From NCBI RefSeq assembly GCF_000708285.2, contig NZ_JAUG01000071.1, positions 1-40,398 of the forward strand: DNA of 40,398 nt, written 5' to 3'. A program made the position numbers and the translations under genes. The notes beneath the pieces were generated by a model. The model was not told the origin of the DNA and ran no database searches. It was given only the letters and a program-made list of their open reading frames with translations. The stretch comes from Pedobacter borealis DSM 19626 (lineage in GTDB: Bacteria; Bacteroidota; Bacteroidia; Sphingobacteriales; Sphingobacteriaceae). Below, piece by piece: positions 14,823-24,130 of the stretch (its first letter is position 1; each line of letters opens with the position of its first letter).

Positions 14823-17800
14823 CTTTTACACAACGAAAGCCAATAGTAGCTGCACGTTCATAACCCGGTGATACTCTTAATTGATTCTGGCGACGTACCA
14901 AAGGTTTTGCGCCTCCCTCAACATACCACCAACTTGCTTCTGGTTTAAAATAAGACCCGCCTTTCATAATAAATATTTTTGTGGTCCCTTGGAAATATTC
15001 ATCATTTGTCATTTGCCAAATACAACCTGTAAGATCTTCAACTCCAAATTGATTTGCTCCTTGGGGATACTTCCCTACTGCTGTAGGAATCCCATTTCCT
15101 AAATTGCATTTTTCTCCTTTTTCATCAGGTATATTTCCCCATGGCCATAAACGACCATCAGAACCTTGAGCAGCATACAACCACTCTTTTTCAGTAGGTA
15201 AACGTTTTCCAGCCCAAGCTGCATAAGCCTTTGCATCTTCTAAGGCAACATAACATACAGGATAATTCTCTTGCCCTTGAGGTATTTCTCCATTTATCCA
15301 ATGTTTTAGGTAGCTTTCACCATCTTTTGGTTTATAATTTGAAGCCTTTACAAAAGCTTGATATTGTTTGTTTGTCACAGGTTTTTTATCAATAAAATAA
15401 CGTGGAAGTGTTACCTTTTTGGCGGTATCCTCAACAGGTTGTTTTGTAAACCAATGAAATTTTTGCTCTGCTTTAAAGACAAATGTACCTGAAGGAATTT
15501 CAGCCATTCCTTCAGGAGTTCTGGCTGCTTTTGGCGTTTTGGTTGACTCATGTAATAAACGTAAATACCCATAAGGGATGCCTACAATACAGTTGTCTAT
15601 CACTTTATTGTTTTTATACAGTTCAATTTTGAAATTGCCCTCATATTGTCCAAAAACATCAAATAATTTTATTCGATTATTACCCGATTTTAATAATAAT
15701 GGAGCTAAAGCCATTTGATCAACAGCTGTAATTTTAATTTCGCCTTCGCTCGCATTTACAAACAGTAAGTCATTTTGTCTCTCTAGTTTTACGTTCATAT
15801 TTTGCGATTGATAATCTGTCTTATCAGCGGGTTCGCTAAATGGTCTATAAACTAGAACTGGTTCTTTTTTGGATCCTTTTACAATTAGTTCGTCAAGCAA
15901 AATATCATGGTCAAAAAGCTGAACAACAATGTCTCCTTGATAAGAAGCCAAATCTTTTTGTATGTTTAAATTATACTTTCCTACGGGTAGTGTTAAAGGC
16001 GTTTTATTATAAGCCGGAGAACCCTTCCATACCTTGATACTGCTTCCTTTTGAAGAATTAACGCTTAAATTATCATTCGTTTTTTTAGATTCAAGGAACT
16101 TAGGCAATTTTGCAATACAACCCACTTCCCCTTCAGCATTTGTTCCTTTATAAGCTGCATCAAATGAATCAATAGATGCCGAAATAAGCCATTTTCCACC
16201 ATTCGAAACGGGTACTAATTCCTGATTATTCCACAAGTCAACAAAATGATATCCAGTTTCTGGAAGCACTTCAAATAATGGACCATTATGCCCTTTTGGA
16301 TCAACAGAATAAATCGTGTATACTGTCTTATTGTTATTATCCCATTTATTTACCCAAATATCATCAACTGTTGTTGGAATAAGCGGACTGTAGTTTTTAT
16401 CTTGAAAACAATTGTGATTGTTGCGCAACAACTGTGTCATGCGACCATAATAACTGTATAAGTCATGTACCCAATCCGTTTTTGGAGAAATATACAAATG
16501 CATTTCAGCTCCATACCCACTGAAGAAAGAAATAGACATATCTCTTTTAACTGTTGTAGTATCAAGAACAGCCTGACGCAAAATGGTAAAATCAGGTTTA
16601 ATCAGTTTATTTAAATTCAGCATTGGAGGGTAAGATAATGCCGCATGTACACGACCTATAATACAATTTTGCATATCTCTAGGCACTGACATTCCTTCCG
16701 GAAAAATGACAAACCCTTTGCGCTGTGCATCTACAGCCTGTTGCATCTCTACTTTAGACTCACTTCGAGTGTCAAACATTGTCCCCCATAATTCTGCTTG
16801 TTTAACCACTTTGGCCAAACCATCAAATAAAGGTTCAATTCGAGTACTGTTATACATCTGGTTTGTCCCTGCGGGTAAATCCCAAGGCATAAAAGCTGTA
16901 AATAATTTGTTGTTGTATTTGTTGAGAGCCATTCGGGACTGATCTCTTACACCATCAATACCTTTTGGCAAACTTTTGAAAACATCAAACTGATTGCGTT
17001 GATCCATACCCACCATAGGCCATCCATGCCATAGAATAGTATAATCATCACCACCGTAAAGTTGTTTTATCTGCTTGTTGAAATCTTCGTACTGATAAGC
17101 CGTTTTGTCCGCATCGTAGAAATAACTATGCCATGCTGCTAAAAAATGTCCGGCATACACATTGCGAACCCATTTTAAATCCTCACGTTCGTACATCGAA
17201 TTGTCAAATGTTCCTGGTTCTACATCATATAGCATACGATCTTGAAACATCAACCGTAAACCATCTTGCCAAGTACCAATATAATCCGCAAACCAAAGAT
17301 TGAAAGTTACATCACCCTCAGGGTTCAATTTGGTTTCAAAACGTCTTACCTCACCATTACTTACACTACTTTTATCACGGCGCGATAATGCACAAAAACT
17401 ATTTCCGTTATCACAATTGATTGTAGCAAAACCCAACTCCCAAGCATTATCCGGAACAATGACATTAACTGGCTTATAATTAGGCCGAAACAAATGGGTT
17501 CGTGACAATCCATCGTTACCAAATGCAGTAATATAGACATGTTTCTCCGACTCACCAAACGGAACGATATTACCTATACGAAGTGTATCCTTCCCTTCAT
17601 TTACAAAGGTGATTTTAGCTTTAATACCCCATTTATCGGCCTTTTCAAAAGTATAATTGATTCGTAATTTATTACTGAACACCACCGAACCGTTTTCAGC
17701 TTTTCCCATAGTGGTACTGAAAGGCTTGTCGTTTACTAAAAATGAAACTAAAGGAATTTCATATCCTGGTGTTTGAAAACGATTCAGACTTTTAATTTCA

Positions 17801-17913
17801 AGTCCCTTATTTTTATTTTGTCCTAATTCTATTGATTTTAATGATTGTCCTTGTGTTTTTACACAACAAAACACAAACAAAAAGCTTATCGAATGTAGAA
17901 TGATTTTCTTCAT
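14812..17913 (-). CDS. Secreted glycosidase-like protein with C-terminal SUMF1/FGE-like domain
   Basis: A 1033-residue exported protein (signal peptide about 1-22). Residues 25-230 look like a beta-sandwich. Residues 240-530 read like a (beta/alpha)8 glycosidase core, with DDYTILWHGWPMVGMD, FMPWDLPAG, TMFDTRSES (Asp381) and FVIFPEGMS (Glu406); these acidic residues are candidates only. A beta-rich linker (540-790) precedes a clear SUMF1/FGE-sulfatase fold (800-1030: MAEIPSGTFVF, NKQYQAF, GKRLPTEKEWLYAAQG at 902-917, FGVEDLTGCIWQM, IGFRC). The two active-site cysteines of formylglycine-generating enzymes are absent (the region after MKGGSY has none), so it is not expected to activate sulfatases, and no sulfatase is encoded here. 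It is the last gene of the PUL, 13 bases after the GH172 gene. Its function is unknown and the N-terminal family is not recognised. Confidence 0.75.
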   Translation of the reverse strand: MKKIILHSISFLFVFCCVKTQGQSLKSIELGQNKNKGLEIKSLNRFQTPGYEIPLVSFLVNDKPFSTTMGKAENGSVVFSNKLRINYTFEKADKWGIKAKITFVNEGKDTLRIGNIVPFGESEKHVYITAFGNDGLSRTHLFRPNYKPVNVIVPDNAWELGFATINCDNGNSFCALSRRDKSSVSNGEVRRFETKLNPEGDVTFNLWFADYIGTWQDGLRLMFQDRMLYDVEPGTFDNSMYEREDLKWVRNVYAGHFLAAWHSYFYDADKTAYQYEDFNKQIKQLYGGDDYTILWHGWPMVGMDQRNQFDVFKSLPKGIDGVRDQSRMALNKYNNKLFTAFMPWDLPAGTNQMYNSTRIEPLFDGLAKVVKQAELWGTMFDTRSESKVEMQQAVDAQRKGFVIFPEGMSVPRDMQNCIIGRVHAALSYPPMLNLNKLIKPDFTILRQAVLDTTTVKRDMSISFFSGYGAEMHLYISPKTDWVHDLYSYYGRMTQLLRNNHNCFQDKNYSPLIPTTVDDIWVNKWDNNNKTVYTIYSVDPKGHNGPLFEVLPETGYHFVDLWNNQELVPVSNGGKWLISASIDSFDAAYKGTNAEGEVGCIAKLPKFLESKKTNDNLSVNSSKGSSIKVWKGSPAYNKTPLTLPVGKYNLNIQKDLASYQGDIVVQLFDHDILLDELIVKGSKKEPVLVYRPFSEPADKTDYQSQNMNVKLERQNDLLFVNASEGEIKITAVDQMALAPLLLKSGNNRIKLFDVFGQYEGNFKIELYKNNKVIDNCIVGIPYGYLRLLHESTKTPKAARTPEGMAEIPSGTFVFKAEQKFHWFTKQPVEDTAKKVTLPRYFIDKKPVTNKQYQAFVKASNYKPKDGESYLKHWINGEIPQGQENYPVCYVALEDAKAYAAWAGKRLPTEKEWLYAAQGSDGRLWPWGNIPDEKGEKCNLGNGIPTAVGKYPQGANQFGVEDLTGCIWQMTNDEYFQGTTKIFIMKGGSYFKPEASWWYVEGGAKPLVRRQNQLRVSPGYERAATIGFRCVKDAE

Positions 17914-17926
17914 TGTTTATAGATTA

Positions 17927-20065
17927 TTATTTTATTGTAGATCCAAATAAAAGTTGGTCAAAACCAAATTCTACTGCGTTTGTTCTACTTGGCGGAGCAT
18001 TAATAACCTCAACGACAATCTTGTTTTCTCCTTTATTTAGCTTTATTAAGCCAAGGTTGATAGTCTTTAATCCCGCTTTATCTGATATTAAATCAGCAAC
18101 AACACTTTTATTATTGAGTGTAAATTTGAATTTTCCAGAGTTGTTTGCAACAGTAAAGACAGCGCTTACTGGTAGCGTATATTTTGCTTTTGAAATAAAT
18201 ACAAGTTCTAATTTGTTACCTATTTTGGCATTGTACCAATCCACTATCATGTTATCTGCCCAACTGGTTTTTACATTATTATCATATGCAAATTCACCAC
18301 CAGTGGCTTTCTTAAAAATCATACTTTCAGCCTGAATACTAAGTGGTTTAATTTCTTTATTGTACTCAATTTCAGGCGAAATAATGTCGGTACGCTTTAT
18401 GGCAACAGGTCTTTTTGCACCTTCAACATCCGGTTTACTATTTGGATCTTTACAGTGGTTTTCTAGGTAATAAAAGCAAACAGAGGCATAATCAATTGTT
18501 GCACGTGTCCAATGCCACATTTCCATATCGAATTTAAAACTTCTCTCAAAAGGGATAGCATCAAGCGAGCGGTAACGTGAATTAACCGTATATCCAGGCA
18601 CAAAATTTCCGCTTCCATCCGGTTGTGCAATAAACGGATGATTCACAATTTTTTCAGGACGACACCAAGCATAACCATAATAATCTTCAGTACCCGTACC
18701 AATATGTGATGGAAAATTTTCTCCATCTACATATATTTTTTCGTCTCCTTCACCCCACCATGCATAAACAGTATTAAATAGTGTAACAGCATCACCAACA
18801 AATACCCCCTTTCCAGAAAGAGTAACGTGATTCATATCGAATGGAGCTCCAGCTGTACCTGAATTGTTTTTCATTTCACCTGTTTTTAGATGATAGAAAT
18901 CTTTCCAGTATGCCCCAAAATACATACTGTTTTCATCCCATTTCCAAGAACCAACTTCAATTTCTCCCTTGCTCACTTCAACATTTTGGTCTCCCAAGTT
19001 TATTACATTCACAGTGCAATTTTTTTCAAACGGCATTACCCACCACGCAGACAAAACGCCATCTTTATTAACCTCGGTATACCAAGTATTTATTTCTCTT
19101 ATTTGATAACCTGTTCCAAAAAAATCTCCTACCGGACACCAAACAGAAGGAGATGCCTGTTTATTATCAACGCCATCATAAGTAACATTAAGAACTGTAC
19201 TACGCAATGCTTGTTCTAGATTTTTTGCATTTAATTTAATACAGATTTTACGAATTGCTTTTGAGCCATAAAAAGAAATACTCAATTTATCATTGGGTTT
19301 AATTTTACCAATGAACTTATATTTTTCTGTTGGAACAGCAATTGTCTTTTTAAATTGAGACAATGTATTTTCAGTGGCAGTTGTTACTGCTTGCGTTTTA
19401 TTCTTTTCGGATGGTGAATAGCTTGTTATATCTGTGCCATTCTCATACGTACGGTAATTTATATTATAATAAACGGCTTCACCACCGGTTTTTGCACCAG
19501 CATCTTTTATATTATCTGATTGATAGGTTACTTTACAATGTTTAGCATAAGGTATTGGAAAATATAAATTATGTCCTCTCGTTTCATATTTGGATAAATG
19601 AGAAACCGAAGTAGCTAACGGACTATTAGCCAACTTGTCCCCACTTAAAATATCCATCGCTCCTCCCTCAATAACAGGAATACTATCATTATCAATATAG
19701 ATCCGTAGAATACCTTTGCCACAATCTTTTCCTGCAAATGTCATCCAAAACCTAACAATCGATCCCGGACCATCTGTATCCATCATTACATACTCCTTCT
19801 TGTTTCCTCGTGACTCCGTACGAATAAACATGGATCGATCCCAGTTCGCAAACCAACCTTCCTGGTTCGGAGAAACTGTAGCCCTGTCATAGCTGCTAAA
19901 TTGAGCACAAGTATAATTCTGCTCCGGAAAATGCGCCAGATTATCTCTGTCAATCATTTCACCAAGTAAGCTATCAATGCTGATAATTTTATTTTCAGAT
20001 AATGTTTTAAATGACATCACAACAAATAAAATAATCCCTATGAACAGAAGATATGATTTTTTCAT
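17927..20065 (-). CDS. DUF2961 / glycoside hydrolase family 172 protein
   Basis: Secreted enzyme of 712 residues with an N-terminal hydrophobic signal (about 1-22). The DUF2961 core is visible as MDTDGPGSIVRFWMTF, LRIYIDNDSIPVIEG, WWGEGDEKIYVDGE (436-449) and FPSHIGTGTEDYYG (451-464). Glu439 and Glu460 are 21 residues apart, which agrees with my memory of the two catalytic glutamates of characterised GH172 enzymes. Known members act on alpha-D-fructofuranosides, difructose anhydride and D- or L-arabinofuranosides. A C-terminal beta domain (about 580-712), possibly carbohydrate-binding, follows. In this PUL it would remove a furanosyl unit; which one is not decided by the sequence. Confidence 0.88.
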   Translation of the reverse strand: MKKSYLLFIGIILFVVMSFKTLSENKIISIDSLLGEMIDRDNLAHFPEQNYTCAQFSSYDRATVSPNQEGWFANWDRSMFIRTESRGNKKEYVMMDTDGPGSIVRFWMTFAGKDCGKGILRIYIDNDSIPVIEGGAMDILSGDKLANSPLATSVSHLSKYETRGHNLYFPIPYAKHCKVTYQSDNIKDAGAKTGGEAVYYNINYRTYENGTDITSYSPSEKNKTQAVTTATENTLSQFKKTIAVPTEKYKFIGKIKPNDKLSISFYGSKAIRKICIKLNAKNLEQALRSTVLNVTYDGVDNKQASPSVWCPVGDFFGTGYQIREINTWYTEVNKDGVLSAWWVMPFEKNCTVNVINLGDQNVEVSKGEIEVGSWKWDENSMYFGAYWKDFYHLKTGEMKNNSGTAGAPFDMNHVTLSGKGVFVGDAVTLFNTVYAWWGEGDEKIYVDGENFPSHIGTGTEDYYGYAWCRPEKIVNHPFIAQPDGSGNFVPGYTVNSRYRSLDAIPFERSFKFDMEMWHWTRATIDYASVCFYYLENHCKDPNSKPDVEGAKRPVAIKRTDIISPEIEYNKEIKPLSIQAESMIFKKATGGEFAYDNNVKTSWADNMIVDWYNAKIGNKLELVFISKAKYTLPVSAVFTVANNSGKFKFTLNNKSVVADLISDKAGLKTINLGLIKLNKGENKIVVEVINAPPSRTNAVEFGFDQLLFGSTIK

Positions 20066-20157
20066 TTAATATATTTTATAAGATGAGGAGCTTCAACCCC
20101 TTATTATTAAGTTTAATTATGTGATATATATTAAAAAATGGAATATGGAAATTTTTA

Positions 20158-22368
20158 TTACGACGAAGGGGCAAAATGAAATTGCAATAAATCGTAATTC
20201 CCGTACTGAACGCGCTCTACTCTTATTATATGTATACCCTTTGTCAGCGTAATTTTTGCTTCGTGATAGTAATCTGCGTCATTCACTAATTTGGATAAAT
20301 CATCTACATTAATTACTATTTTGTCGTCTACATAAATCTTTACAGCATAGGCAACCGAAATACCTATGGTATAATCACCCTTATATGATAAATTTATTTT
20401 GGTAGTGGCAACATCTACAAGATTATCAGTAGGCAGTTCATTATATGCTTTGTCATTGCGCCATAATCCCGGTTGTAACTCTTTGAATACTCCTGTCTTT
20501 ATTGGTTTCTGTTGTAATATTTTTCGGTATACTTCCGGTTGTTTAATAGGATCATTAGTAGAATCTATTTTATACCATTGTAATTCCCAAGGAGTTTGCA
20601 GTTCAAATTTTTTATACGAAAAAACAACTGGTTTGTCTTCCGCATTCATCTCTCCTAATTCGGATATAAATTTTTCACCTGTATATTCCAAATCAATCAT
20701 AATATCTGTAATAGGTTCTCCAACATCCGTTTTTTGAACTATAATTTGTGCTGGAATTGAGCCTTTATTTTTTGAAATAATTTTTACTCCTTTTGTATTT
20801 TTCAATTTCCATTTCCCTTTGGGGCCCATTACATCAAAATACATTTTGCCATCATTATCTGTCTTTGTCCACCAAAGGATTGGATAATTAAAATTATAAG
20901 GTCCCCACTCTGTCATCATCATCCATTTTCTTCCTTGTGGAAAATCTTTAGACAACCTAGCATCAATACCGCCTATCATTGGTTTAGGTGCAAACGATGA
21001 GATAATTGCAATATCACTAGTTGGGGCTGCTGATGCATCATTGTTGGTAAAAGTCATTTTTTCAACACCAACTCCAACATTCATCAACTTTTCATTTTCT
21101 GAAAAAAAATTATCTGTAACATTTAAGTGTTGTGTATTTCTGACAGAAAATACATTTTTGGAATGCTCAAAACTATTTTTAGTGATTTGATAATTCATAC
21201 TATGAACATCCCTGTGTTTGTTGTAAGCAAAATTAGTGTCAATTTTTGCACTTGCCCATAAATTAATGGCTAGTCCTTCTCTTTGAAATCTGTTTTGTGA
21301 AATACTATTATTTTGACCATGTTCTATAGCAATTCCTTCCAAGTTGTCGGCAAAATTGTTGCCTATTATTTTCGTATCATAACTGTATCCGCCCCATATC
21401 CCATGCCAACAACCTTTTATAGTATTATTAATAATATTGTTTCGGCTGAAAGTGACTTCAACTCCATTGGTTGGTGCATAAGAAAAATCATTGCCATACA
21501 ATAAATTGTCATTGCATCCTCCTGCGCCTGTATCTAAAGTTGTCTTACCAGGCCACATAAAAAATCCATCACCGGAATGCGTAACTGAATTATAAGCAAA
21601 AACATTGTTGTTGCACTGTTCAAACACTAAAATTCCTGCTGAATCCTGACCGCGATAATAAAAGCCTTCACTCATTCCCCGCACATTCCAATCTACTTTA
21701 TTGTGCATTACCTTGTTGTCACTACTGCGGTAAAACCCAATCCCAATTCCTGAATTAAAAGAAAAATTATTATTGTAAATAGTTGCACTGTTACATGAAG
21801 TCATCATCAGTCCGCACTGACCGTTTGTGATTGTATTGTTAAAAATGGTTGCGTTATTGCAATTTTTTAAATAAATTCCTGCACCAAAACGGAGCCATTC
21901 ATTATTTTCATTGTGATGATAACTTTGCCAATCGCTATAATCTTCACGTTCACGGGTGCTTTTCAAATGCTGGCGAAAGTTGTAACTAAAATCATTATGA
22001 TCAAGCACTAAGACATCCGAATTCCTAGCCATAACTGCCACTTTATACCCTTTAATAATAGCATTTTTTAGCGTAACATGGTTTCCTTTTATGAAAATGG
22101 CTACACCTTTAAATTCATCGGGAAGTTCTTTATTATTATTACCGCGCAATTCTGCTCCGTTAAAATCAACAGTAATATTATTACCTTCCACCACAATAAC
22201 CGAAGTAGACAAGGAAGAACTAGCCTCCAAAGTATAAACTCCCTTTTTAATCGTTATAGACTTTGTGATGTGCATACCCTTTGTCAGCGATAGAACAGTA
22301 GCCGATGCTGTAGCAAAAAACAAAGACAATAATGTGGTTACAGCAAAAATTCGACTAATGTATTTCAT
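20158..22368 (-). CDS. Secreted right-handed parallel beta-helix protein with C-terminal PA14-like domain
   Basis: A 736-residue exported protein (signal about 1-23). From about residue 30 to 450 it shows repeated N-rich beta-helix turns such as NCNNATIFNNTITNGQCGLM, NNVFAYNSVTHSGDGFFM and NNIINNTIKGCWHGIWGG. This is the NosD/CASH pattern shared by polysaccharide lyases, epimerases and some glycosidases. A beta domain (about 460-620) and a PA14-like end (about 640-735: PGLWRNDKAYN, DYTIGISVAYAVKIYVDDK, KGIHIIRVERVQYGNYDLLQFHF) follow. The combination suggests a carbohydrate-active protein anchored to glycan by the PA14 module. I do not recognise a specific CAZy family and no catalytic residue can be named. 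Confidence 0.78.
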   Translation of the reverse strand: MKYISRIFAVTTLLSLFFATASATVLSLTKGMHITKSITIKKGVYTLEASSSLSTSVIVVEGNNITVDFNGAELRGNNNKELPDEFKGVAIFIKGNHVTLKNAIIKGYKVAVMARNSDVLVLDHNDFSYNFRQHLKSTREREDYSDWQSYHHNENNEWLRFGAGIYLKNCNNATIFNNTITNGQCGLMMTSCNSATIYNNNFSFNSGIGIGFYRSSDNKVMHNKVDWNVRGMSEGFYYRGQDSAGILVFEQCNNNVFAYNSVTHSGDGFFMWPGKTTLDTGAGGCNDNLLYGNDFSYAPTNGVEVTFSRNNIINNTIKGCWHGIWGGYSYDTKIIGNNFADNLEGIAIEHGQNNSISQNRFQREGLAINLWASAKIDTNFAYNKHRDVHSMNYQITKNSFEHSKNVFSVRNTQHLNVTDNFFSENEKLMNVGVGVEKMTFTNNDASAAPTSDIAIISSFAPKPMIGGIDARLSKDFPQGRKWMMMTEWGPYNFNYPILWWTKTDNDGKMYFDVMGPKGKWKLKNTKGVKIISKNKGSIPAQIIVQKTDVGEPITDIMIDLEYTGEKFISELGEMNAEDKPVVFSYKKFELQTPWELQWYKIDSTNDPIKQPEVYRKILQQKPIKTGVFKELQPGLWRNDKAYNELPTDNLVDVATTKINLSYKGDYTIGISVAYAVKIYVDDKIVINVDDLSKLVNDADYYHEAKITLTKGIHIIRVERVQYGNYDLLQFHFAPSS

Positions 22369-22431
22369 AAAAACATTAATTTTTATCGGATGATTTTAAA
22401 GATGATGGCCAAGATCTAAAAAAGTTAGTTT

Positions 22432-23523
22432 TTATTTTTGGTGTGCGCCTTTGTCTAGTTTGTTAGCTAATCTTATAGCTCCGTTATAATCCACAACATA
22501 ATACCACCAGTTGTTTAATTTACCATCTTTTGGACTTACGCCTTTGAAATGAGGGATGTGAGTAAACCACCATTCCATATAACCGATATGACTGCATCCC
22601 CATTCACTACAATCAATAGTACGCGGATTTTCATCGGAAATATTTGGGAAAAAAGCCCAATTGTCAGCATAGGTATCCACCTTAGATTTATTAGCCCAAT
22701 CATAGTCATGTTGCCCATTAGGCGGAAAATGAATGTTTCCAATATGTGCTTTTCCTGAATTGAACTTGTTATAGTTTTTCACATAACCTGCATAACGTTC
22801 CCAAGGTGTTAATTCGCTTATATTTGATTTTTTATCATAGTCCCACCAACCATATACTTTCATCATTGTTGATTCAAAACGATGACCATAACTTTCTAAT
22901 GCACATGCTAAATCTCTTTCATAGTTTAAACCCATTACAGACAATAATTCTTTACAGTTTGTATTAGGAGTTGGCTCCGAATTTATAAAAAAGGCTCCTT
23001 CTCCCATCATGTTTGATTCAGCCATACCACCGTAAGGGAAACTCCATACCCATACTTCATTTATTTTTCCTGAATTGCGTTTCTTGTCAAAACCAAAATG
23101 TTCAACGAAAGCTTTATAATCAAAACCCGTTTCTTGTTCTTTCAGTGTTTTCCAATTAGGTTCTTGCATCAGTTCAATTACTCTCGCTTCAGTAAGTCTT
23201 TCACCTGATTTTTTTAAAAATGTAAAATATTCTTTTGTATCAATTAACTCAACTATTTGATAATCGATAGTTCCGCCACTCGTTTTTTCTAAAGTCGCTT
23301 CGTAATCCCTAGTTAATTGAAAAGGATCACTCCAAACACGTTTTTCATTACCAGGCGTTCTAAGCACTTCGTGCATTCTTTTTCCATTTATAATAGGATC
23401 TTGGATAACCACTGCAACTTTAACCACTATTTTATTTGCTTTGGGCAATGTTTGTTGATTTTGGGCTTTTAAATTAGATGCAAAAAGAAGTGTAACAAAT
23501 CCAATTGTATAGATATATTTCAT
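22432..23523 (-). CDS. Secreted protein of unknown family, PUL member
   Basis: A 363-residue protein with a signal peptide (cleavage about residue 20, after LKAQ). I do not recognise the family. The mature part starts with a beta-alpha unit (KIVVKVAVVIQDPIINGKRM). It carries several strongly patterned blocks that look conserved: INEVWVWSFPYGGMAESNM, GLNYERDLACALESYGHRFE, IGNIHFPPNGQHDYDW (His in a GNxHFPPNG motif), and CSEWGCSHIGYMEWWFTHIP with two close cysteines and many aromatics. Aromatic, His and Asp-rich motifs would suit glycan binding or a metal-dependent hydrolase, but that is inference. It lies between the SusD-linked lipoprotein (143 bases, hairpin in the gap) and the beta-helix gene (63 bases). 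Confidence 0.8.
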   Translation of the reverse strand: MKYIYTIGFVTLLFASNLKAQNQQTLPKANKIVVKVAVVIQDPIINGKRMHEVLRTPGNEKRVWSDPFQLTRDYEATLEKTSGGTIDYQIVELIDTKEYFTFLKKSGERLTEARVIELMQEPNWKTLKEQETGFDYKAFVEHFGFDKKRNSGKINEVWVWSFPYGGMAESNMMGEGAFFINSEPTPNTNCKELLSVMGLNYERDLACALESYGHRFESTMMKVYGWWDYDKKSNISELTPWERYAGYVKNYNKFNSGKAHIGNIHFPPNGQHDYDWANKSKVDTYADNWAFFPNISDENPRTIDCSEWGCSHIGYMEWWFTHIPHFKGVSPKDGKLNNWWYYVVDYNGAIRLANKLDKGAHQK

Positions 23524-23574
23524 ATATATATTAAAGTTTATTTTTTAATCATCACATGGTATTGCTTTTATTTA

Positions 23575-23599
23575 GCCCAACAGTTAAAAACTGTTGGGC
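23575..23599. other. Strong hairpin between the SusCD genes and the downstream PUL genes
   Basis: Perfect 11-pair stem GCCCAACAGTT / AACTGTTGGGC with an AAA loop (plus strand). It lies 67 bases after the lipoprotein stop and 52 bases before the next start. No T-run follows on the transcribed strand, so an RNA-processing or 3'-end-protecting hairpin is as likely as a terminator. Confidence 0.75.
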
Positions 23600-23666
23600 C
23601 AAGTAATTACTACATATAATAGTGTACTAGTCTCCCAAAAAAAATCAGGCAGAATGTATTATATGT

Positions 23667-24095
23667 TTATTGAATATTAACCCATTGCCAAGTTTCGCCA
23701 TCAGTCATGTTGATATAGGCACTGGTAAGGGTTCCACTTTGCAAGTTATTTGCAGATTTAGCAGAGAAATATAATTTTCCTCCACGTGGTTGACCCGTAG
23801 CTGGTACAGGAAAAATCTGTAAAAGTTCAGCATTGGTAAGTTTTAAAGAACCTGAAGCATCAGTTTGCTTGGTGAAATAAGAAGGCGCAATTACAGAACC
23901 ATCGGCTGGATTTATTTTAGAAATCGCTACCGTTGCATTCGCACTTCGTTGTGCTTGATTTCCATTAATATAGACAATAACGTTCAGCGAAGGAGGAGTA
24001 ACAGATAGAGTATCAAATTCCATATCTCGAGAACATGAAGATAAAAGCACCAATGTCAACGAAAACAAAATTATGCTATAGATTATTTTTTTCAT
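23667..24095 (-). CDS. Small PUL lipoprotein, possible surface glycan-binding or accessory protein
   Basis: A 142-residue protein with a lipoprotein signal ending LLSSCSRD (lipid Cys about 21), followed by acidic residues that fit the surface-export signal of Bacteroidota lipoproteins. The remainder is beta-rich with an Ig-like pattern (PPSLNVIVYINGNQAQRSANATV, ASGSLKLTNAEL, GKLYFSAKSANN). It occupies the SusE/F slot, directly after susD (35 bases). It is much smaller than typical SusE or SusF, and the sequence shows no named glycan-binding domain. The role of helping SusC/SusD at the outer membrane is inferred from position. Confidence 0.75.
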   Translation of the reverse strand: MKKIIYSIILFSLTLVLLSSCSRDMEFDTLSVTPPSLNVIVYINGNQAQRSANATVAISKINPADGSVIAPSYFTKQTDASGSLKLTNAELLQIFPVPATGQPRGGKLYFSAKSANNLQSGTLTSAYINMTDGETWQWVNIQ

Positions 24096-24130
24096 ATCGA
24101 ATTTATTTAAAAGTGTTTTTATTAAAATAA

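Noticed and set aside
14812..17913. Reading the SUMF1 domain as a true sulfatase-activating enzyme (FGE/anSME-like)
   Set aside because: The two active-site cysteines are missing and no sulfatase gene is in the window.
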